Positions 11,420 to 22,548 of a stretch of 64,000 bases of DNA are shown here, piece by piece. The position numbers were made by a program, and so were the translations under genes. This stretch comes from Sinohyriopsis cumingii (taxonomy: Eukaryota > Mollusca > Bivalvia > Unionida > Unionidae), in assembly GCA_028554795.2 (NCBI GenBank), contig CM068841.1:26407308-26471307 (forward strand), read 5' to 3'. The notes below the pieces were generated by a model. It worked only from the letters and a program-made list of their open reading frames with translations. It ran no database searches and had not been told where the DNA came from. Numbering within the stretch: the stretch's first letter is position 1; each line of letters starts with the position of its first letter.

Positions 11420-13030
11420 TTGCTCCCACAATTATTAGAGGGATGTTGTGACACACACCATCTGTCAGTCCATGAACCTGTCCATAAATCTTCATCAAAT
11501 TGAACAGATAAATTTCATAACACATACAAATATGGGAATGTAGTTAACTTCCTGCCAGAAGTACATGGATAAAAATGATATTTAACATTGATTACCAAAC
11601 TTTATGCAGTAAATACTTTGGTTTTCTAAGGTATAGATACGGCAAACCACTTGTAACACTAGTTTTTTATGCAGTTTAATAATTTTCTTTGATACAGATA
11701 ACTTTGACCCACACATTTGCAGCCACAACAGAGATTGGGTACGAAGAGACAGGCATAGAAAAATAAAGAGAAGATAGCTACTGTATTTTGGAAGATGTTC
11801 ACTTGGCTGGTACAATTATTTAAGTAATAGAATGGGAGTATGTGCATATGCATGTCTCTATGCACGGGGTTGACAGTACATCAGTACAATAGTACTGATT
11901 TTAAGTTCTACAAGTATAAGGGAAAAACAAAAATAAAACATTTAAGGAAGATTAACCACTCCAAATTAAGGTATATTAGTAAGAGGACTGGTTAATTGAA
12001 TTTGGCTGGCATTATCTAGAGGATGACCTCCATCGATTTTATAGCCCAGCAGGAGTGAAAGAAGAATGGAATTTCAAAAGAGAACTGAGCGAGAATTATG
12101 GGAAGATATAAAACAATACAAGCCCCCTTTCGACAAGAAAATACCAAATTAAATCAAAACAAGTTAATGACGGTAATTCCAGTTCAAGTTAGATTATATC
12201 AATAGAAATTAACAGGTGTGTCTAATCTGGATCTTTTCATATCATAACGAGAGATGAAAAGAGTGTAATGTCCACTACCGATTTGCATCACCTTCCTGTC
12301 TGACCATATATCAACATACCCTAGTTCATCCTTCCTAAGCTGTATGCTTTGCCCCTTCGTGGACTTCCTGGTCCTTTTATTCTGACCTCATCCTTCTTTC
12401 CTTCCTCGGACTCCAGTCTCCAGACTGTATTGTCTTTCTCTAAGAAAGCTGTTCCTTAAATGACAAAATTATCCCATAATTATGTATACCCCACTCTCTG
12501 GAGGTACATACAATTCACTTACGTTATTCAGAGCATGTTGCTATCCACACACTGCATAAATTTCTGACTTATACGGTAGGACATTGACTTCACTTTCAGC
12601 AGCATGTCTTAAAAAACTGTATTATTTTACATATGCTACTACATGATCTCTGTATCATCCTAACAAATAAAGGAAGTTATTTCATATAACCATATGAAAT
12701 CCTACACATATGAACATTTGGATTGCATGCAGTCAATTCTACCAATGAACTAATAACTGTATAACTAAAAGTAAATTGCATAACAATTCTAGCATCAACA
12801 CTTTACATGAACTTGAATAAAATAAATTGCATAACAACTCTAGCATGAACACATTTCCATGAATTGAATAAATGATACATAATATGGAAACCTAGTCATA
12901 GCAAAGACATTTGCATAAAACAAACAATCAAATAATAGATATTACATGAAACTAAAATTGCGTACCTTATTGCTGTTCACTTTCAGAACTTGTGCATCCT
13001 AGCACTAAACATGTCTTTCTTATACAAGAC
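11420..13030. other. No gene recognised; one ~60 bp tandem duplication
   Basis: TRPM intron sequence. A block of the form TAAATTGCATAACAATTC ... ATGAACTTGAATAAA is repeated at about 12770-12875. The stretch just below 13030 could include the true outer end of the adjacent LTR. Confidence 0.45.
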
Positions 13031-13034
13031 GAAC

Positions 13035-13564
13035 ACCAGGTCCCTTTCTTGTTTCACAAGGAAAGCACTAATCTCTTTCTGCTTCCCCGGAGTCGAGACT
13101 ACGTTTCCTCTTCAGACTAAAGAATTCTGACTAAGGTTGTCACTTGAAAGTCTGATTACTCTAAAGCGTACACCCTAATTTATTCTGCCTATTTGTAGGT
13201 AGTGGTCTCTAATTTTTCCCAAAAGAATTAATTCCTTTCATCAGGTTTAGACTGCTCATAATCTGTGAATGACAGTTCGTGACAATTTCCCTTTGAAAAA
13301 ATGATAAGTGAACATAGGTTCCTACCAAGCGGTTAGGGCTGGTAGTTCAAATGTTTACTTTCTAAGGAATGTTTTAAGATACCCTGGTCAATTTCACTGA
13401 GTTGAAATGCTGTCCGTTTGAAGTTTACACTGACATGAGGGAGATGAACGAAGAAAGGTCGAAGTGACCCTTTACAAAGACTTTTCTTGCTTAAATGTGA
13501 TAAGATCTTAATTCTCAATGCATTAAACTTTAAAGTTTGCTGCAATAAAAAATTTGACACTTCA
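13035..13564 (-). repeat. 3' LTR of the Gypsy element
   Basis: Begins (minus strand) TGAAGTGTCAAATTTT at 13564, directly after the purine tract, and aligns along its length with 16357-16899. The outer end is uncertain because the other LTR is truncated; the true end may lie 50-100 bp further left. Confidence 0.75.
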
Positions 13565-13568
13565 AATA

Positions 13569-13583
13569 GGCCCCTCTTTAAGA
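13569..13583 (-). promoter_or_regulatory. Polypurine tract
   Basis: Minus-strand TTAAAGAGGGGCC lies four bases before the 3' LTR start. This is the expected position of the plus-strand priming site of an LTR element. Confidence 0.65.
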
Positions 13584-13619
13584 GTAAATTCAGGGATTTT
13601 GCTCTCCGAATTTTGAAGC

Positions 13620-14062
13620 TGTATTTCCCAGTTATTGTTTACATGTCCTGAAGTGACCCCTTCACCTCAGAATCACTTAGTCTACTCAGACAATCTGCTC
13701 CTACATTCGCGCTTCCCTTAATGTAATGCAATTGAACTTCATATTGCTGGAGAAATAATCACCATCTCATTAAATGTCCGTTTGTCAGTTTAGCTTGGGC
13801 CAAATAAGCAAGGTTGATGGTCAGTTTCCAGAATAAACTTTCGCCCATACAGATAGTGCTGGAATTTAGAGACTCTAAAGATAATCGCTGGGCATTCCCT
13901 TTCGGTAATAGAATAATTATGCTCTGCTGGCAACAACTTCCTCCTACCATGAGCTACCAGAAATAAGTTCCCATCATGTTCCTGCAGTAAAACTGCACCA
14001 AGACCCCTGTCAAAAGCGTCAGTGTGTAAGACAAAGTCCATTGTCATGTCCAGTAGTCTCAC
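13620..14062 (-). pseudogene. Gypsy RNase H domain, decayed
   Basis: The minus-strand frame contains FVLHTDAFDRGLGAVLLQ (catalytic Asp region), a HNYSITERECPAI block (catalytic Glu), LYGRKFILETDHQP, and after one stop QQYEVQLHYIKGSANVGADC and LSRL, the usual end of Gypsy RNase H. The polypurine tract and LTR follow directly, so no integrase lies downstream. This confirms the unusual pol order. A SINE separates it from the reverse transcriptase. Confidence 0.85.
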
Positions 14063-14078
14063 AACTGCATCTGATGTC

Positions 14079-14294
14079 TGCCTCGCTTGGCGTTCAGCAT
14101 TAAGAGGTTAGTGTTAGGACTGGTCGGCCTGGTGTCAGGATAATGTGACTGGGTGGGACATCATGCTACATGTCTGCAGCATGATGCCCCAGTGCTAGAC
14201 ATCACTATAAACTGCCACATTGCAGACATCGTAGCAATATGACTGAAAAATTGTTAAAGCTACGTTAAAAATCAAAATCACATCACATCACATC
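14079..14294 (+). mobile_element. SINE-B, 5'-truncated, inserted in the Gypsy pol
   Basis: Flanked by a perfect 12 bp target duplication, GCATCTGATGTC, at 14067-14078 and 14295-14306. The body matches the full copy at 21160-21488 from the TGCCTCGCTTGGCG block through the (ATCAC)n tail; the tRNA-like head is missing. It is inserted at the RT/RNase H boundary, so it is younger than the LTR element. Confidence 0.9.
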
Positions 14295-14309
14295 GCATCT
14301 GATGTCAAC

Positions 14310-15157
14310 CTATCCTTCAACATCTGAAATGCTCTCTGTCCAAATAACCTTCATCGGAGCCTTCTTCCATGTCAAATCAGTCAGCGGACTAGCAATAGCG
14401 CTGAAGTTTGTGACATACTTACGATAATAACCTGCAAGTCCTAAAAAAGATTGCACTTCTGTCTTCGTAGTCAGACATGTGGCGTTCCGAAGTTGATCTA
14501 TTTTAGTACTGTCTGATGTTAACGTATCTTCACTGAGTGTGTATCCTAGATACGTCAGTCTCCGAAATCCTAAGTGACATTTTGATAGTCGGGCAGTGAG
14601 CCCTGTCTAAGTCGTTCCAGAACTTGTCTCAGTAAGACCACGGGTTCTTCCCAAGTAGGTGTCGCCAATAACAAATTGTCTATGAAATTTGAAACTCCGG
14701 TCCCTCTTAAAGGTCTTGCAGTTTCCTCTTTATCCGTGTGTAAAATGCTGGGTGCATTCTGGACCCCAAACGGCATGACTACCCAATGGTGTCCCATCTG
14801 GTGTTGCAAAAGCAAGTTTTGGACAGTTTCCCTACAAACTGGAATTTGCCAATATCCCTTGGAAAAGTCTATTTTAGAGAAACATTTGACGTTGGTTACT
14901 CCGGCAAATATGGACTCAGGATCCGGTAACATTTCAACCTGAAATTCTGTGATCCTGTTTAATTTCCGATAGTTGACACAAAAGCGGTGATTACCATCCT
15001 TCTTCTGGACCAAAACAACCGGTGAACTGTATGCAGATTCGGCTGGTTCAATGACTCCTAAGTCAAGCATATTTCTAATTTTGTCCCTTACAGTTTCTAA
15101 GTTCGTATGAGGTGGTGGCTAGGGTTACAGTTTCACAGGCCTTTTGTCCAGCAGCTT
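14310..15157 (-). pseudogene. Gypsy reverse transcriptase, decayed
   Basis: The minus-strand frame from about 15070 reads MLDLGVIEPAESAYSSPVVL, then VQKKDGNHRFCVNYRKLNRI, CFSKIDFSKGYWQIPV (motif A), VVMPFGVQNAPS (motif B) and SNFIDNLLLATPTWEE. At the catalytic YxDD/FxDD box the second Asp is Asn (FIDN), so the enzyme would be inactive even if translated. The segment from 14570 to 14310 continues into the thumb with frameshifts. It follows the integrase C-terminal domain with no intervening LTR. Confidence 0.88.
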
Positions 15158-16350
15158 CAAACTGAGCTCAGTCCCATCAAGCCTGGTCTTTCTGTCAAGA
15201 CACTCGAGTAGACGTGGAGTATCTCCTCCACCTCTTCATGTTGTTCTGACATTAATGTTATGTCGAGGACGATGTCGATATAGGTTTCAACCCTCGTCAA
15301 AGGACAACTAGGAAGGACTTCTGCCACTCCTCCATTGTCGTCGGGTTCTTCAGTCACAACTCTAACAACCATGAACTCAGTGGGTGTCTCCCTCTCATGA
15401 TAGCGTTTAAGATGGTTAACGTGGTACAAGTTCTCTTTATCTCCTACCCAGACACGGTAGTTCTGTCCACCCTTCTTTTCCATTACAATGAACGGTCACC
15501 TCCAGAATACTTGGAGTTTGTTGTGTTCCAATGGTAGCAACAACAACACCTTGTCACCCACTTCAAACTTTTGTTCCTTTGTCTTCTTTTTGTAGTACTT
15601 GGCTTGACATCCCCTTGCATCACAGATATTCTTCTGGGCCAAGTTGCAAACTTCCTCCAGCTTGTTACAGAGATCAACAATATACTGATATGTTGTTCAT
15701 ACTTCCTTGAATGCCTTTTCATCCGTCCACAGCTGTTTCAATACAGCCATGGGTTCTCTCACTGTCCTCCCGTAAACTAGTTCGAAAGGTGAAAATCCTA
15801 GACTAGCTTGAGGTACTGAACGGTACGCGAAAAGTATCGCTGGAATTATTGATCCCAGTCTTTGGGTTGACCTTCGCACAACTTCTTCAGAGTTTGTTTA
15901 AACGTCCCATTGAAACGCTTTACTAGACCATTGCACTGTGTGTGATACAGGGTAGTAGTCAGGTGCCTAATGGAAAGTAACCGGTTCACTTCTTCCATCA
16001 CCTGGTTGACAAACTGCGTCCCTTGGTCAGTTAATATCTCTTCAGGTCACACCAACTCTGGACCAAACTCCTAACAAAGCCTCAGCCACCGTAACTGAAT
16101 CAATGTTCTTTAATGCAACGGCCTCCGGTTATCGGGTAGCGTAACCGATAATCGTTAACACATAACAATTACCACTTTCCGATGCAGGCTTTATCAGACC
16201 TATCAAGTCCATCGCCACCCTCAAAAAAGGTTCTTCAATCAGAGGGGTGGTTTCTAGTGGCACTGGGCAATGTGAGGTCATAGGTGCCACCCGCTGACAC
16301 TTGTCACACGACAGACAAAACCTCCTTACATTCCCCTACACACCTGGTAC
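15157..16350 (-). pseudogene. Gypsy integrase (zinc-binding remnant, DDE core, C-terminal domain), decayed
   Basis: The minus-strand translation gives CDKCQRVAPMTSHCPVPL (end of the HHCC domain), RVAMDLIGLIKPASESGNC (first catalytic Asp), a DQGTQFVNQVMEEVNRLL block (second Asp), YHTQCNGLVKRFNGTFKQ (region of the catalytic Glu, here Lys at the usual Glu position), then FAYRSVPQASLGFSPFELV and YGRTVREP, and a chromatin-proximal domain with NYRVWVGDKENLYHVNHL and KRYHERE. At least three frame changes or stops occur. It leads straight into the RT. Confidence 0.85.
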
Positions 16351-16356
16351 CTATAC

Positions 16357-16899
16357 ACACCTGGTCCCTTTCTTGTTTCACAAGGAAGGCACTAATCTCT
16401 TTATGCTTCCCTGGAGTTGAGACTAAGTTTTCTCTTCTAGGAAATTATCAGACTAATGAATTTCGACTAAGGTTGTCACTTTAAAGTCTGATTGCTCTAA
16501 AGTGTTTGCCCTAATTTATTCTGCCCAGTTGTAGGCAGCGATCCCTAATTTTTCCCAAACAAATAATTCCTTTCATCAGGTTTAGACAGCTCAGAACCTG
16601 TGAACAACAGTGTGTTACAATTTCCCTTTGAAAAAACGATAAGTGGACATAGGTTCCTACCAAGTGGTTAGGGTTGGTAGTTCAAATGTTTACTTTCTAA
16701 GGACTGTGTTAAGATACCCAGGTTAATTTCACTAAATCGGAATTATGTCCCTTTGAAGTGTACACCGACATGGGGAAGATTAATGAAGAAAGGACGAAGT
16801 GACCCTTCACAAAGACTTTTCTGGCTCAAATGCGACAAAATTTTAATTCTCAATGCATTCAACTTAAAAGTTTGCTGCAATATAAAATTCGACACTTCA
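16357..16899 (-). repeat. 5' LTR of the Gypsy element (inner end truncated)
   Basis: Begins TGAAGTGTCGAATTTT on the minus strand at 16899 and aligns with the 3' LTR through CACAAGAAAGGGACC (shared block on the minus strand). No primer binding site follows; integrase sequence begins within about 50 bp. Confidence 0.75.
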
Positions 16900-18410
16900 C
16901 AATATATATATATTTATAGTCCTAGAAGGGCAAAAACTTAAAACTGTTAATGCAGATATAAAAGTTGGCAGTTGTTAGAAGGAGATGAACAATTGCCAAC
17001 TAAAAGCCCATATTTTTTTCAAGATAAGAATGGTAAAAGATGACAAAAATTTGAGAAAGGTTATATGAACTAAAACAAATATGACGAAATGGAAAATTTT
17101 TAATGTATACAGGAGCCACAGTAGTTTGGTTGTGTGTTTTATACCCTCCCAGGTCAGTGCAGAAGACTACCATTGTGACTTTTATGTGTAATGGCAACAT
17201 GCTTTTAAACCAATCAGCCTAGCAAGAATCATAAATGTTCTGTGGGAATTGGAATATTTGCTCAGAGCCAAAGATTAGCACATATTTTATGTTTTAAATG
17301 AAACGAGCTATCCCTTTACCATATGCAAGCGTCTTTGGATGCCTCTAATCCATTCGCATGGAAGCACTATTTGACGCCTCTATTCCATTCGCATGGAAGC
17401 GCCTTTTGACGCCTGCTGTAAACATCAGCCATTTTAAGCTGGTTTTTGTAGTGCCACCTTCAGGGAAAAACCCCTATTAGATAATACATTCATTTCTGCG
17501 AATGACTATTACGTCAGATCACGTGGTCACTGTTTATGCTCTGGTCGATATCTGCTATTTAAAGTAACTAAGTCGTAACCTCCACTCTCCAAAATGGAGG
17601 TCGCGGATTTCATTTAGTACTTGCAAAGTTTTCATGATTAGAATCACAGCTATGAAAGATTCAATAACGTAGGTAAAGGCTCTGATATTGATGTAGGCTG
17701 CAATTCGTTTTTATAAATTATCAAATTCTGATGACTTAGTGATGTAAACTTGTAAATTTCGAGTATGAGAAATGGCAGCTATGGTTGGTCATGCGGCCTC
17801 ACTGACATGACAGTGAACGAGTTCTCTCAAGATTTTAAAGCACATAAAAAATTCTTCCTTGAAAAAAAAGTTCCACAGCTATAACAATCGGACTTTACTC
17901 TTAAATTTTTCCACATATAATAATGTGTAACGAAAATGTAAAATGGTTAATTGCTGTTAAACATAACATACACTACATTGCTTAACAACTAACAGGCAGG
18001 CCTATGCATATGGGGTCGAATAGGTAACAGATGTTCTATTTATAGTGCGCTGCACTTTGTAACTATGCTTTATGAGGTAAAAGGCTATGCATCACATGAT
18101 AAATAATCACAATAGGTTGACCAAAAACACTGCTCAAGTTAAAGTGATGATTGCCTCCCCCCATTACATCACTTTAGTCAGGTAAGCTTAAGATAAGTTT
18201 TGCATAAGAAAGAATCATAAGCAACAATTCAATAGTAGCAGGAAAAGTTAAACTTAAACTCTTGCCAGTTTCATAGATTGGGAGATACTCAGTCCATCTT
18301 AAAAAAAGCTTAATACATTTTCAAATTCATGTCTAAATTGGAAGGTTATTAGAAACACATTTGTATTCTTATGATGAAGTGTTTTAAAATTGAAACTTTG
18401 TCCTTTTAAA
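16900..18410. other. No gene recognised; one ~46 bp tandem duplication
   Basis: Presumed TRPM intron. A unit containing CCATTCGCATGGAAGC is present twice at about 17333-17413. Nothing else was recognised. Confidence 0.45.
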
Positions 18411-18414
18411 CAAG

Positions 18415-18550
18415 GTGCTGACAACTGTTCAAACAATGAAGCTCTATATGGAAACGGGAAGGCTGGGCAATATGTTGTGCCAGTGATGATGGGCATATAC
18501 ATGTTGATGACTAACATATTGCTTCTTAGCTTGCTGATTGCTACATGCAG
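18415..18550 (+). CDS. TRPM-family cation channel, S6 exon
   Basis: After acceptor TTTTAAACAAG the exon reads GADNCSNNEALYGNGKAGQY then VVPVMMGIYMLMTNILLLSL and LIATC, matching the TRPM pore-loop exit and S6 (family pattern: VVP, TNILLLNLLIA). It begins with two bases that complete the one-base remainder of the S5 exon at 11268, and ends AG|GTATTA with two bases that are completed by the exon at 20662. The usual Asn of the NLLIA segment is Ser and the following Met is Thr. Both are unusual substitutions in a gating helix and fit relaxed constraint, or a divergent paralogue. The exon itself is intact. Confidence 0.8.
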
Positions 18551-18843
18551 GTATTATAAATCAGTTTGCAACACTTACAGTGGATTTGATGAGAATACAA
18601 GTTTTTAGAATGTTGTTATGTTGCAAATTTATTTTAACATTGCCTTACTGGCATGCACCAACCCCCATACCATTTCAACCATGCACACATCACCAGACAT
18701 GCATCATCTTGTGTTATATCCTGTGGACCAGGGTTCGAATCTCTAACCTTTATGATCAATATGATTTATTCAAATTTAAAAATTATGTTAATATTATCAA
18801 GTATTCTCTTGTGAGATCTAGGGATATTATTTTCCTTTTGTTT

Positions 18844-18848
<5 letters not shown>

Positions 18849-18915
<67 letters not shown>
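18849..18915. repeat. (AT)n microsatellite with flanking inverted repeat
   Basis: AT dinucleotides flanked by ATTTTCCTTTTGTTTG on the left and its reverse complement CAAACAAAAGGAAAAT on the right, so the whole tract is a large palindrome. Confidence 0.9.
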
Positions 18916-18920
<5 letters not shown>

Positions 18921-18959
18921 AACAAAAGGAAAATAATACCCTTATATATATACAGGGCA

Positions 18960-19980
18960 TTACAAAGAGGACAAATAATAGTGCAGTGTGCTAAACTAAG
19001 TAGAGATACTCTAATGAGTTGACACGAAGATTATTTTTTCTTGTTTTAAAAATGATAGGACTTTAGCTTGGCTTCAAAAGCTAATATAGTGCACATGATG
19101 GAACCATATTTTGAAAGATATTTGCTTCAAGTAAAATTGTAGTATCAGCTAGTATGGCCACAGGTAGATGCAAAATTTGTGCATCAGTATTTATCTTGAT
19201 TAGGCACTATTCACATGTAGAATACATCCTTAACATATTGAGTGCATCATATCAAAATATGCAACATATAAAAATTAATATTGGCTGGTTTTATTTGTTG
19301 ATAAATGTATGTTTTCTTGCTTCTAGCTGCACTGGTCAGAGTGTACCGTTGTTGGGTAGGATGTATATAGCTTGTGAATAGCTGTATATAGCTTGGGAAT
19401 AGCTGTAACTGAATACTTAACCCAATTAGTAATGCATTAAAAGTCAGTAAAATGTGAAATGTAGGTCATAGTTACTCTCTTTTGTAATGAAAGTCAGTAA
19501 AATGTGAAATGTAGGTCATAGTTACTCTCTTTTGTAATGAAAGGCATAGTGCTAATATGTGTAAAATCATCCAGCTTGATTATTCTAGCATGATCTATGC
19601 TTGAGAAAAAAATAACCAACATCAATAAGGCATAAAATGTGGGTTGATGTGACCTATTTTGGTGATACGAATTCAGTACCCATCAAAGTGCATGTCCTCA
19701 TCAAGTTTCTTAAGTCCAAGTGTAGCAATAATTATACATGGTACCAAAAATCTTGAACTAAATGTAAAATCTTAACCAAGAATATACAAAAAATTTACCT
19801 GTCTGTACACCGCTACATGTAGATTCATTAGGCCAATTCTATGGAGCATGCTATGAAACATGAAATTTATATGTGCCTGCCTGCTTGCAACATGAAAATA
19901 AGAATTCTTAAGATATTGTAATTCTACACATATATGTATGAGTTATATCTTTATAGCGTGCACACCAGCATCAATGTTAA
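18960..19980. other. No gene recognised; contains a perfect 2 x 50 bp tandem duplication
   Basis: 19441-19490 and 19491-19540 are identical 50 bp units beginning AAGTCAGTAAAATGTG. The rest is intron-like. Confidence 0.8.
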
Positions 19981-19983
19981 TAG

Positions 19984-20225
19984 GAGCCCCAAGTGGTCTA
20001 AAGCGCTCACCGTTATGGATCACTGCCATCTTTCCTCTGTCTGCGTGGGTTTGAGTCTTGGGTTCAGCCTATGTGGGTATGTGAGAAAGCTTGCCAGTAG
20101 CTTGTCGTGGGTCGGCAGTTCTTTCCGGAGTTTTCCTGGGCTCTTCCTCCACCATAATACTGGCTGCCATGTATAGCCTATATTGTGCTGAAAAATGGCA
20201 TTAAACTCCACAACAACAAAAAATA
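19984..20225 (+). mobile_element. SINE-A, full length, tRNA-derived
   Basis: The head has an A-box-like TGGTCTAAAGCG and a B-box-like GGGTTTGAGTC at tRNA-like spacing. The body includes TTTCCGGAGTTTTCC and GCCATGTATAGCC, and the tail is (AAC)n. Three copies occur in the window. Confidence 0.85.
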
Positions 20226-20661
20226 AATCCACATTAATGCTAGAAGGACTGGGTTTATTGCAATAGCTGCTGTCTGCTTTGTAGAAGTGAGATGAAAAGT
20301 AATATAAGACATGATTTTATTATGTTTATATGTAATATTTGATCAGTTACAAATCTCCTGTAATTAAAAAGTTTGTTCAATACTTGTGGTCACATCATGT
20401 GGAAAAGACTGACACAGTTTCCTAAGATGTCATTTTCACCTTTTTACTGATTTCCAAATGTTGGTACTTTGTGTAAAATATAATTAGCCACAGCTTTATA
20501 TGTTAAAGTAAAAATAATTTTGACCAAATTTTTAATTCTCGAAGACCCCACTGATGACTTTCCTTCCTAGAAGGTCTGACAGTTCATACAATATGAATGC
20601 ATAATGAAATAACATTCACGGTTCTTTAGCAATTTTGAAATTATATTTTCTTGTTTTGCAG

Positions 20662-20797
20662 TTATTCAATCGAGAAGGTAAAACAAGATTTTTATTGTAG
20701 CGTTCATCGATACAACCTGATCTGCGAGTACTGCACTAAGCCATGGTTGGCACACTCCTTTGCTTTATGGTTGATCTACTTGAGATTATGCTTTTAA
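20662..20797 (+). CDS. TRPM-family cation channel, TRP-helix exon
   Basis: After acceptor TTGTTTTGCAG, the T at 20662 completes a Ser codon from the S6 exon. The exon then reads YSIEKVKQDFYCSVHRYNLI and CEYCTKPWLAHSFALWLIYL, matching the TRPM segment just after S6 (the TRP helix and the RYNLI/EY block). The frame stops at TAA 20795-20797 where family members continue, and I see no good donor before it. A minisatellite starts immediately after. Together with the S5 frameshift this suggests a truncated or pseudogenised locus, although an overlooked donor is possible. Confidence 0.75.
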
Positions 20798-20809
20798 TAT
20801 GTGAAACAT

Positions 20810-20985
20810 GTTACAGCAAATGTGAGAAAAGTAACAGCAAATCTGAAAAATGTCAGAACAAATCTGGGGAATGTCAGAACAAAACGCAATGTGGAAAATG
20901 TCAGAGCAAATCTGGGGAATGTCAGAACAAAATACAATGTGGAAAATGTCAGAGCAAATCTGGGGAATGTCAGAGCAAAATGCAA
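20810..20985. repeat. ~48 bp compound minisatellite
   Basis: Units combining AATGTCAGAACAAATCTGGG and AATGTCAG(A/G)(A/G)CAAAA(C/T)(G/A)CAATGT are repeated about three times, with shorter TGTCAGAGCAAA sub-units. Open frames on both strands here (for example SKSGECQNK repeats) are by-products. Confidence 0.85.
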
Positions 20986-21159
20986 TGTTTCAAACACTGT
21001 CTTCTAGCAGTTCTCACTCGAAGAGGAAACGCTTTCAGTAAGCAAATGTTATATTGTATGCTTTTATTAAAAAGATATAACTTTAAAAATATTTAATTGT
21101 TAGATACATACAGACATGCATGCATGCATACATACATACATACATACATACATACATGT

Positions 21160-21488
21160 GTTGTGATGTGATGTGATGTGATTTGGATTTTTAACGTAGC
21201 TTTAACAATTTTTCAGTTATATCGCTACGATGTCTGCAAAGTGGCAGTTTATAGTGATGTCTAGTACTGGGGCATCATGCCGCAGACATGTAGCATGATG
21301 TCCCACCCAGTCACATTATCCTGACACCGGGCCGACCAGTCCTAACACTAACCTCGTAATGCTGAGCGCCAAGCGAGGCAGCTGTTAGTACCATTTTTGT
21401 AAGTCTTTGGTATGACTCGGCCGGGGATCGAACCCACGACCGCCCGCATCCGAGGCGGACGCTCTAACCACTAGGCCACCGGAGCGGT
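21160..21488 (-). mobile_element. SINE-B, full length, tRNA-derived
   Basis: On the minus strand the head reads GGTGGCCTAGTGGTTAGAGC (A box) and GGGTTCGATCCCCGGCC (B box), a tRNA-like module. The body has TGCCTCGCTTGGCGCTCAGC, GGTCGGCC and TAACGTAGC-related blocks, and the tail is (ATCAC)n. It sits within a CATA/CAGA microsatellite (21105-21150 and 21490-21540). Other copies: 14079, 31032, 32957. Confidence 0.92.
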
Positions 21489-22548
21489 TACATACATACA
21501 TACAGACAGACAGACATACATACACACATACATACATAAATCACTTGTCTGTTTCCTCAAGACCAAAACTTAAGTCACTCCTTCTACAACTAATAATGGC
21601 CTCGTGTCTTCTTTTACTAAGATCCGCATCTCATATTATACCATAATGATAATTAACTTAAAGCGTTACTTTTCTGGCATTACAGAGTGGCTGAAGCTGA
21701 TCATTTTATCACTCACCAATTATAAAAGAACTGCTTTGTTATTGTGCTGGATTTAGCCAGAAAAGTGAGTGAAATTTTCAATAAATTAGTTTTAATTATT
21801 TACATTGACAGTGAATGACCTTTTATGTCAGTAGTTTGGACTGAGGGGTCCAGTTAATAACTTTCTCCACATAAAAGTAAAACTGCAGAATATAAATTAA
21901 GCCTTGTGGGTTACAAATAGTGCATAATCATATTTACATTTTCCTTTTGAAATATAATAAGCAATGCATTTAAAGAAGAAATGTTTTTAAGTTTAATATT
22001 CTTTTGAGAATATTTACTAAAATGATCTTCATAACACATTACAAAAACCAGTCTGCTAAATACATTAAGCCTCACCAGACACTTTTTCTTCAGTTCATAC
22101 GTATCTGTGTGCGAGGTGTATATAAAAAATGTAAAAGAAAGTTATTAGTGAATCCTCCCAAAGTAACCCATGCACCTCCACACACTTTATTAGTATAATT
22201 TTTTAATTATTAAATACCAATTTAGATTAATGTTTTGCTTCACTATTCACACACTTCTACAGAATGGGAGCTTCAAAAATCGTCTGGCTATCAGCAAATC
22301 TGTGATAATATAGTGGTGACATTTCTTCATTTTAAAGTGGATTTATACTTTTCTCCTGGTATGAATATGATTTTCCTCAATGCGGTCCATTTTTTATCTA
22401 TCATCATGTAAAACAAATAGTAGTATGCATTATCAATAGAGACACAAACACAAAAATTTGAATTTAGGTTTACAAAATTGTTAGAAATGGAATGGCTTTC
22501 TCACAAAGTCTGTGGGAATGTAGTTGGTAAATGTTTAAGAAAACTGAA

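Larger units (their letters stand above)
13035..16899 (-). mobile_element. Gypsy-class LTR retrotransposon with integrase-RT-RNase H order (Gmr1-like), internally deleted
   Basis: Direct repeats of about 530-545 bp (13035-13564 and 16357-16899) flank pol sequence. Reading the minus strand 5' to 3' gives integrase core, integrase C-terminal domain, reverse transcriptase, RNase H, polypurine tract, LTR. This order is copia-like, but the domain sequences are Gypsy-like. That combination is known for the Gmr1-like group. Gag and protease are absent: the 5' LTR runs almost directly into the integrase zinc-binding region, so a deletion removed them. Pol carries several stops and frameshifts plus a SINE insertion. 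It sits in the presumed intron between two TRPM exons. Confidence 0.85.

Noticed and set aside
20743..21096. Cys/Lys repeat protein (SKSGECQNK units) and overlapping frames
   Set aside because: The open frames on both strands come from a minisatellite period divisible by three; no start or splice support. The real coding signal here is the TRPM exon upstream in another frame.
21421..21487. tRNA gene (good A and B boxes on the minus strand)
   Set aside because: It is continuous with the SINE-B body and (ATCAC)n tail, and the cloverleaf 3' half is not maintained; it is the tRNA-derived head of a SINE.
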